Of a stretch of DNA of 5,364 nucleotides, positions 1 through 5,364 are shown in pieces. The stretch is from Candidatus Nanopelagicales bacterium. Its GTDB lineage: Bacteria; Actinomycetota; Actinomycetes; S36-B12; UBA10799. The notes beneath the pieces were generated by a model. That model made no database searches. It saw only the letters and a program-made list of their open reading frames with translations, and had not been told where the DNA came from. Position 1 is the first letter of the stretch; each line of letters begins with the position of its first letter. The position numbers and the translations under genes are program-made. The stretch spans positions 1-5,364 of the forward strand of contig JAUYKX010000292.1 of assembly GCA_030699055.1 (NCBI GenBank), read 5' to 3'.

Positions 1-246
1 GTCGTGGAAGATGTCCTCGATTCGGGGTTGACCCTCAAGTGGTTGCTGCGCAGCCTGCGCGCCCGTCGTCCGGCGTCAATCCAGTTGCTGACCTTGCTGC
101 GCAAGCCCGAGGCGGTCAGAAACAAGGTGGGCGTCAAATACGTGGGATTCGACATCGAGGACGAATTCGTCGTCGGGTATGGAATGGACTTCGATCAGCG
201 TTACCGGAATTTGACCTGTATCGGTGTGATGAAGGCTCCCGCCTGA
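1..246 (+). CDS. hpt: Hypoxanthine phosphoribosyltransferase, C-terminal part (5' end outside window)
   Basis: This cytosolic purine-salvage enzyme joins hypoxanthine (often also guanine) to PRPP, giving IMP/GMP and pyrophosphate. The last 81 residues are visible, read from base 1 in frame with a TGA stop at 244-246. They begin inside the PRPP-binding loop: [10 protein letters not shown] (residues 3-12 of the fragment) carries the acidic pair and the D-S-G-T-type phosphate loop of type I phosphoribosyltransferases. Further on, LLRKPEA, KYVGFDI and the [16 protein letters not shown] segment are the purine-binding and C-terminal signatures of bacterial HPRTs. The C-terminus reads LTCIGVM where LPYIGVL is more common, a mild variation. 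The missing part should be roughly the first 100 residues. In many actinobacteria tilS lies upstream and ftsH downstream; ftsH is indeed next, after 33 bp. The first in-frame ATG would be internal, so the gene is truncated only by the window edge. The family call is firm. Confidence 0.95.
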   Translation, partial: VVEDVLDSGLTLKWLLRSLRARRPASIQLLTLLRKPEAVRNKVGVKYVGFDIEDEFVVGYGMDFDQRYRNLTCIGVMKAPA

Positions 247-279
247 GTTCGCCGTCCCACTGCACATAGGCTGTCAAGG

Positions 280-2283
<2,004 letters not shown>

Positions 2284-2286
2284 ACC

Positions 2287-2898
2287 ATGATCGACCCGGT
2301 TCACCTCGGCGAGGGCGCGGCGACAGCGCAGCGTGAATTCGACGAACCCAGGGCGGTCGCGGCTGTCCGTGAGCTGCTGTTGGCGATCGGTGAAGACCCT
2401 GATCGTGAGGGCCTGCAACGGACGCCTGAGCGTGTGGCTCGGATGTACGCCGAAGTATTGGAAGGCATGCGCCAGGATCCGGCCGAGGTGCTGACCACCA
2501 CTTTTGACTTGGGTCACGACGAGCTGGTGTTGATTCGTAACATCGATGTCTGGAGCTACTGCGAGCACCACTTGGTGCCGTTCTTCGGGTCGGCTCACGT
2601 CGGCTACATCCCGGGGGAGTCCGGCCGGATCACGGGGTTGTCCAAACTGGCTCGGCTGGTCGATACATTCGCCCGCCGGCTTCAGGTGCAGGAACGGCTC
2701 ACCACCCAAATTGCCGACACCCTGGATTCGGTACTGGAACCGAGCGGGACGATCGTGGTGCTTGAGTGCGAGCACCTCTGTATGTCCATGAGGGGCGTGC
2801 GTACACCCCGCGCAAAGACCGTTACCAGTGCGGTCCGCGGTCGGCTGCGGTCCGCCGCCACCCGGGCCGAAGCCATGTCTTTGATCATCGGATCCTGA
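2287..2898 (+). CDS. folE: GTP cyclohydrolase I (FolE)
   Basis: This enzyme catalyses the first step of pterin and folate synthesis: GTP plus water gives 7,8-dihydroneopterin triphosphate and formate. It is a cytosolic, zinc-dependent homodecamer in the characterised family members. The 203 residues match the usual length. The N-terminal helices carry [11 protein letters not shown] (33-43) and TPERVARMY (46-54). CEHH (92-95) and EHLC (162-165) supply the zinc site: C92 and C165 match C110 and C181 of the E. coli enzyme, H95 matches H113, and H94 and H163 match catalytic H112 and H179. HVGYIPG (104-110), [10 protein letters not shown] (117-126) and [10 protein letters not shown] (135-144) are the remaining family signatures. 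With the full Cys/His set this is the canonical zinc type IA enzyme, not the zinc-independent FolE2. An extra cysteine, C161, lies next to the second motif. The ATG is three bases after the ftsH stop with no good Shine-Dalgarno, so translation is probably coupled to ftsH. Confidence 0.98.
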   Translation: MIDPVHLGEGAATAQREFDEPRAVAAVRELLLAIGEDPDREGLQRTPERVARMYAEVLEGMRQDPAEVLTTTFDLGHDELVLIRNIDVWSYCEHHLVPFFGSAHVGYIPGESGRITGLSKLARLVDTFARRLQVQERLTTQIADTLDSVLEPSGTIVVLECEHLCMSMRGVRTPRAKTVTSAVRGRLRSAATRAEAMSLIIGS

Positions 2899-2911
2899 GT
2901 CGGCCCGCACT

Positions 2912-4084
2912 GTGATCGTCCGGGAACTCGGCGCCGAGCGAACCCTCGTCATGGGGATCGTCAACGTCACGCCCGACTCGTTCAGCGACGGCGGACGATT
3001 TTTCGACGTTGACGCGGCGACGCGACGCGGGTTGCGAATCGCTTCCCAGGGAGCGGACTGGATCGACGTGGGGGGTGAGTCGACCCGCCCCGGGGCGAGC
3101 CGGGTGTCGGGCGAGACTGAGCGGGCTCGGGTAGTGCCGGTGATCGAGCGGTTGGCGGCCGAGGGGTTACGGGTCAGTGTGGACACCATGCGGGCCGAAA
3201 CGGCCAAGGCCGCGGTAGCAGCCGGGGCCCAACTGGTGAACGACGTCAGCGGCGGATTGGCTGATCCGGCCATGCTCGACACCGTTGCCGAACTGGGGGT
3301 GCCGATCGTTCTCATGCATTGGCGGGCTCACAGCGACCGGATGGATTCTCTGGCCCAGTACGGAGACGTCGTCGGTGAGGTTTGTCGGGAACTGCAAGTT
3401 CGGATCGACGCCGCCGTCGAGCGCGAGATCGATCCGGGCCGCATCGTAATAGATCCCGGTCTCGGATTCGCCAAGCGGGCCGAGCACAACTGGGCTCTGC
3501 TAGGGGCATTGGATCGATTGGTCGGTCTCGGATTCCCGGTACTCGTCGGCGCATCGCGCAAGCGTTTTCTCACCGAGATGACGGAACGAGTTGACGAGGC
3601 GACAGCGTCGCTCACCGCCCTGGCATCGGCCGCCGGCGTCTGGGCGGTGCGGGTTCACGAGCCGGCCGGCAATGCCGTCGCGGTTCAGATTGGATCGGCC
3701 TGGCGGCAGGCAAATGGCAGCCCCGAGCTCGATCGAATCGCCCTGACCGGAATCGAGTGCATCGGGCATCACGGGGTGCTGCCGGCTGAGCGTGAGGCGG
3801 GCCAGCGTTTCGTCGTCGATGTCGCCCTGCGGACGGACACCGGACCAGCGGCCGTCGCCGATGACCTGGATTTGACCATTGACTATTCGCGGGTGGCTTT
3901 GATGGTCACCGACCGCGTTTCCGGCCAACCGTTCCAACTTGTCGAGGCGTTGGCCGAGGCGATTGCCGGCGACCTGTTGACCTTGCCTGGGGTCCGATTG
4001 GTGGACGTGGTGGTCCACAAGCCGGAAGCTCCCATGCCGGTCATGTTCTCCGATGTCTCCGTGGCGATTCGGCGCTCGCGATGA
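2912..4084 (+). CDS. folP-folB: Bifunctional FolP-FolB fusion: dihydropteroate synthase / dihydroneopterin aldolase
   Basis: One uninterrupted 390-residue frame encodes two folate enzymes. Residues 1 to about 268 are dihydropteroate synthase, the sulfonamide target, which condenses hydroxymethyl-dihydropterin pyrophosphate with p-aminobenzoate. Its motifs are NVTPDSFSDGG (18-28), DVGGESTRPGA (52-62), SVDT (89-92), NDVSGG (110-115), MHWRA (135-139), DPGLGFAK (181-188), ASRKRFL (214-220) and RVH (247-249). N18, R59, D91, N110, D181, K217, R247 and H249 align with the E. coli active site. Residues about 273-390 are dihydroneopterin aldolase: GHHGVLPAERE (285-295), GQRFVVDV (297-304), TIDYSRV (322-328) and VVVHKPEAP (366-374). 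E293, Y325 and K370 match catalytic or binding residues of the S. aureus enzyme. The linker is only a few residues and has no in-frame ATG, GTG or TTG beside it, so separate FolB initiation is unlikely. The start is GTG at 2912, 13 bp after folE; an ATG at 2951 would delete the first strand. The stop overlaps folK by ATGA. Confidence 0.96.
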   Translation: MIVRELGAERTLVMGIVNVTPDSFSDGGRFFDVDAATRRGLRIASQGADWIDVGGESTRPGASRVSGETERARVVPVIERLAAEGLRVSVDTMRAETAKAAVAAGAQLVNDVSGGLADPAMLDTVAELGVPIVLMHWRAHSDRMDSLAQYGDVVGEVCRELQVRIDAAVEREIDPGRIVIDPGLGFAKRAEHNWALLGALDRLVGLGFPVLVGASRKRFLTEMTERVDEATASLTALASAAGVWAVRVHEPAGNAVAVQIGSAWRQANGSPELDRIALTGIECIGHHGVLPAEREAGQRFVVDVALRTDTGPAAVADDLDLTIDYSRVALMVTDRVSGQPFQLVEALAEAIAGDLLTLPGVRLVDVVVHKPEAPMPVMFSDVSVAIRRSR

Positions 4085-4107
4085 CCCCCGCAGTGACCCC
4101 CGCGATG
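4081..4107 (+). repeat. 12-bp imperfect tandem repeat over the folK start, three in-phase start codons
   Basis: The ten bases TGACCCCCGC occur at 4082-4091 and again at 4094-4103, giving a 12-bp period. The encoded N-terminus reads MTPA then VTPA, followed by MNCG. As a result ATG (4081), GTG (4093) and ATG (4105) are spaced exactly 12 bp apart in the same frame. Only the first creates the ATGA overlap with the upstream stop. The repeat is visible directly; slippage duplication of a start region is inference. Confidence 0.75.
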
Positions 4108-4602
4108 AACTGCGGCTGGACGCGGGCGGCCATCGGGCTGGGCTCCAATCTGGGCGATCGCCAGGCCTTCTTGGATCTCGCGGTGGATCGATTTGCCCGG
4201 GAGGCTGGTTGTCTGGTCCGGATCGTGAGCGACACCGTCGAAACGGATCCCGTGGGAGGCCCGCCCCAGCCGTCGTATCTCAATGCCGTCATGGTGGTGG
4301 AGACCGTGATCGATCCGCGGTCGCTGCTCGTCGTGGGCCAGGACGCCGAACGGATCGCCGGACGCGATCGCTCGCGGGAGGTCAGATGGGGCCCAAGGGT
4401 TCTCGACGTTGATCTGCTGGCCTACGGTGATCGGATCATCGATGATTCGGATCTACGGCTTCCTCACCCCCGCGCGCTTGAGCGCGGGTTCGTTCTGCGG
4501 CCGTGGGCCCAGGTTGACCCTGAATACCTGATCCCAGGGATTGGCCTAACTGTGGCCGAGGCGCTGGCCCAATGGGTGGCAGCCGGGCATACGCTGAGTT
4601 AA
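4081..4602 (+). CDS. folK: 2-amino-4-hydroxy-6-hydroxymethyldihydropteridine pyrophosphokinase (HPPK, FolK)
   Basis: This cytosolic enzyme transfers pyrophosphate from ATP to 6-hydroxymethyl-7,8-dihydropterin, making the substrate used by FolP. The protein has 173 residues from the first start. It shows LGSNLGD (20-26), ETDPVGG (54-60) with YLNAV (66-70), GRDR (94-97), RWGPR (102-106), then DVDLL (109-113), and LPHPR (127-131). D109 and D111 match the magnesium-binding D95 and D97 of E. coli HPPK; N68, W103, R106 and H129 match N55, W89, R92 and H115. VLDVD replaces the commoner TLDLD or TIDLD, a conservative change. The ATG at 4081 overlaps the upstream stop by ATGA, with no clear Shine-Dalgarno, which suggests coupled re-initiation. 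GTG at 4093 and ATG at 4105 are in phase and would also leave the whole fold intact (169 and 165 residues), so the exact start is open. The TAA stop shares one base with the next start. Confidence 0.97.
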   Translation: MTPAVTPAMNCGWTRAAIGLGSNLGDRQAFLDLAVDRFAREAGCLVRIVSDTVETDPVGGPPQPSYLNAVMVVETVIDPRSLLVVGQDAERIAGRDRSREVRWGPRVLDVDLLAYGDRIIDDSDLRLPHPRALERGFVLRPWAQVDPEYLIPGIGLTVAEALAQWVAAGHTLS

Positions 4603-5192
4603 TGGTCCCCACTCGACCGGGTCTCTTGGCTGCTCTCGCCTTGTCTGCGGCGGTCGTGGGCTGGTGCGTGGTCGGACTGGTCAACGCTCTCGCCGGAATT
4701 TCTTTGCCCGTTCCCAGGTCGGCACCCACGGCTTTGGCCGTTATCGCCCTTTCCCTGTTCATCTGGGCCCTGTTGTTGCGCCCGCGGCTACGCCCGCAGT
4801 TGAACCAGCGGTCGGTCCAGGGGTCGGGCCAGCGGGTAAGCCGGAAAGAGAGCATCAGGCCGGTATCGCCGTTCGTTGCCGCCCGAACTGCGGCTTTGGC
4901 GATGGCGGCTTCGCGCACCGGGGCGCTGGTCGGAGGCTTCTACCTGGGGGTGGCGGTGGCTTTCTTGCCCTCCTGGTCCGTTGAAGCACCTCGGGAGCGG
5001 GTGGTCGTGGCGGCAGCGGCAGTCGTCGCCTCGGTGCTGCTCGTGGCAGCCGCGCTGTGGTTGGAACGAATCTGTCGACTTCCCGATCAGCCCGAGGGGG
5101 CGGAAGGCGACTCCGGGGATGGTGACGATGAGGCCGAGTCCACCCATTGGGCCTATGCCGTCCGCCCGCCGAACGCTACGGCTGGCCGGTAG
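4602..5192 (+). CDS. DUF3180-type integral membrane protein of unknown function
   Basis: This is a 196-residue membrane protein; its length, topology and position directly after folK match the actinobacterial DUF3180 family (Rv3605c-like in mycobacteria). No function is established. Four hydrophobic segments are visible: about 8-30, 42-60, 94-123 (long, containing AARTAALAMAASRTGALVGG and then FYLG) and 133-155. A basic loop between helices 2 and 3 (about 60-90, rich in Arg, Lys, Gln and Ser) and a strongly acidic tail (161-180, many Asp/Glu/Gly) should be the soluble parts. By the positive-inside rule the basic loop is probably cytoplasmic, which places both ends in the cytoplasm or near it. 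The Ala-rich third segment with R-T-A and S-R-T-G-A is the family-like signature I recognise. The ATG at 4602 shares its A with the folK TAA, favouring it over the ATG at 4572, which lies inside folK and adds ten polar residues. There is no convincing Shine-Dalgarno, so coupling is likely. Confidence 0.86.
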   Translation: MVPTRPGLLAALALSAAVVGWCVVGLVNALAGISLPVPRSAPTALAVIALSLFIWALLLRPRLRPQLNQRSVQGSGQRVSRKESIRPVSPFVAARTAALAMAASRTGALVGGFYLGVAVAFLPSWSVEAPRERVVVAAAAVVASVLLVAAALWLERICRLPDQPEGAEGDSGDGDDEAESTHWAYAVRPPNATAGR

Positions 5193-5193
5193 G
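5188..5193 (+). promoter_or_regulatory. Possible ribosome binding site for the gene starting at 5202
   Basis: GGTAGG spans the stop codon of the membrane-protein gene and sits eight bases before the GTG at 5202, a normal spacing for a weak Shine-Dalgarno site. It supports GTG 5202 as a start. The match to the anti-Shine-Dalgarno sequence is imperfect, so this is suggestive only. Confidence 0.4.
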
Positions 5194-5201
5194 CTGCCTG
5201 C

Positions 5202-5364
5202 GTGTCCTACGAAGATCTTCCCTATGAGGAACTACGGGACCGGGCGTTCAGCCTGGCCCACCAGCGCCATGACATCGGGTTCTTCATCGACCTGTTCAAC
5301 CACACCCCGGCTATGAGGGCAACCGCCTCTGAGGGCGGTGATCTTGGCGCGATTGGCGGCACGG
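5202..5364 (+). CDS. Small uncharacterised, probably actinobacterial conserved protein, N-terminal part (3' end outside window)
   Basis: A GTG-started frame nine bases after the membrane-protein stop stays open to the window edge, giving 54 codons. The start reads VSYEDLPYEELRDRAF, followed by an amphipathic stretch ending in RHDIGFFIDLFNHTP (about 27-41) and a Gly-rich end with SEGGDLGAIGG (about 47-57, partly at the edge). There is no signal peptide or membrane segment. The charged first helix, the D-(I/L)-G-F-F-x-D-L core and the E-G-G-x-L-G-x-I-G-G pattern resemble short hypothetical proteins I recall next to folate/pantothenate clusters in actinobacteria, but I know no function for them. 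Evidence for coding: close spacing, same strand, a plausible Shine-Dalgarno and high-GC codon use with G/C at most third positions. The overlapping frame that ends at 5316 lacks these traits. The gene is cut by the window, so its full length is unknown. Confidence 0.72.
   Translation, partial: MSYEDLPYEELRDRAFSLAHQRHDIGFFIDLFNHTPAMRATASEGGDLGAIGGT

Noticed and set aside
247..279. Possible promoter or regulatory site in the gap between hpt and ftsH
   Set aside because: Only 33 bp, with no recognisable -35/-10 pair or inverted repeat.
3647..3649. Internal in-frame GTG as a separate start for FolB
   Set aside because: It lies within the final core segment of FolP (just before RVH), about 26 residues ahead of the FolB domain, and has no evident ribosome binding site.
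4435..4446. Perfect 12-bp palindrome ATCATCGATGAT, a possible operator
   Set aside because: It is well inside folK coding sequence, occurs once, and simply encodes the Ile-Ile-Asp-Asp stretch.
4469..4488. Inverted repeat CCCGCGC - 6 nt - GCGCGGG, resembling a terminator stem
   Set aside because: It lies inside folK, encodes the conserved PHPRALERG segment, and is not followed by a T-tract.
4572..4601. Upstream ATG extending the DUF3180-type protein by ten residues
   Set aside because: It would overlap folK by 31 bp and adds polar residues before the first helix; ATG 4602 gives the tight stop-start overlap typical of this operon.
5322..5339. Inverted repeat ACCGCC - 6 nt - GGCGGT near the window end
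   Set aside because: It has no T-tract and falls inside the open frame starting at 5202, so it is not supported as a terminator.

Overview
The window is a stretch of conserved actinobacterial housekeeping chromosome, with every gene on the + strand. Three things point to an actinobacterium: the high-GC codon use, the gene order hpt - ftsH - folE - folP/folB - folK - DUF3180-type membrane protein (matching the order known from Mycobacterium and relatives), and actinobacterial signatures such as the HEGGH zinc motif in FtsH and MHWRA in FolP. I cannot place the order or genus. FtsH has a shorter C-terminal tail than I recall for the mycobacterial protein, and folP and folB are fused, so this is not Mycobacterium itself.

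Layout: bases 1-246 are the 3' end of a hypoxanthine phosphoribosyltransferase gene (hpt). After a 33-bp gap comes ftsH (280-2283), a membrane-anchored AAA+ zinc protease with all catalytic motifs intact. Three bases later starts folE (2287-2898, GTP cyclohydrolase I). After 13 bp comes one long reading frame (2912-4084) encoding dihydropteroate synthase fused to dihydroneopterin aldolase (FolP-FolB). folK (4081-4602) overlaps it by ATGA. A four-helix membrane protein of the DUF3180 type (4602-5192) overlaps the folK stop by one base. A small, probably conserved actinobacterial protein of unknown function begins at 5202 and runs off the window. There is no non-coding stretch longer than 33 bp, and I see no terminator, tRNA, mobile element or CRISPR.

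How the genes work together: FolE makes 7,8-dihydroneopterin triphosphate from GTP. FolB converts dihydroneopterin to 6-hydroxymethyl-dihydropterin, FolK pyrophosphorylates it, and FolP condenses it with p-aminobenzoate to give dihydropteroate. These four activities sit on three adjacent, closely coupled reading frames. hpt (purine salvage, supplying IMP/GMP) and ftsH (membrane protein quality control) lie directly upstream in the same orientation and are probably co-transcribed. The close spacing (3, 13, -4, -1 and 9 bp) and mostly weak Shine-Dalgarno sequences suggest translational coupling.

I found no clear sign of an undescribed defence, mobile or regulatory system. The points most worth a second look are the FolP-FolB fusion with almost no linker, the 12-bp in-phase repetition at the folK start that gives three candidate initiation codons, and the two uncharacterised genes at the 3' end.
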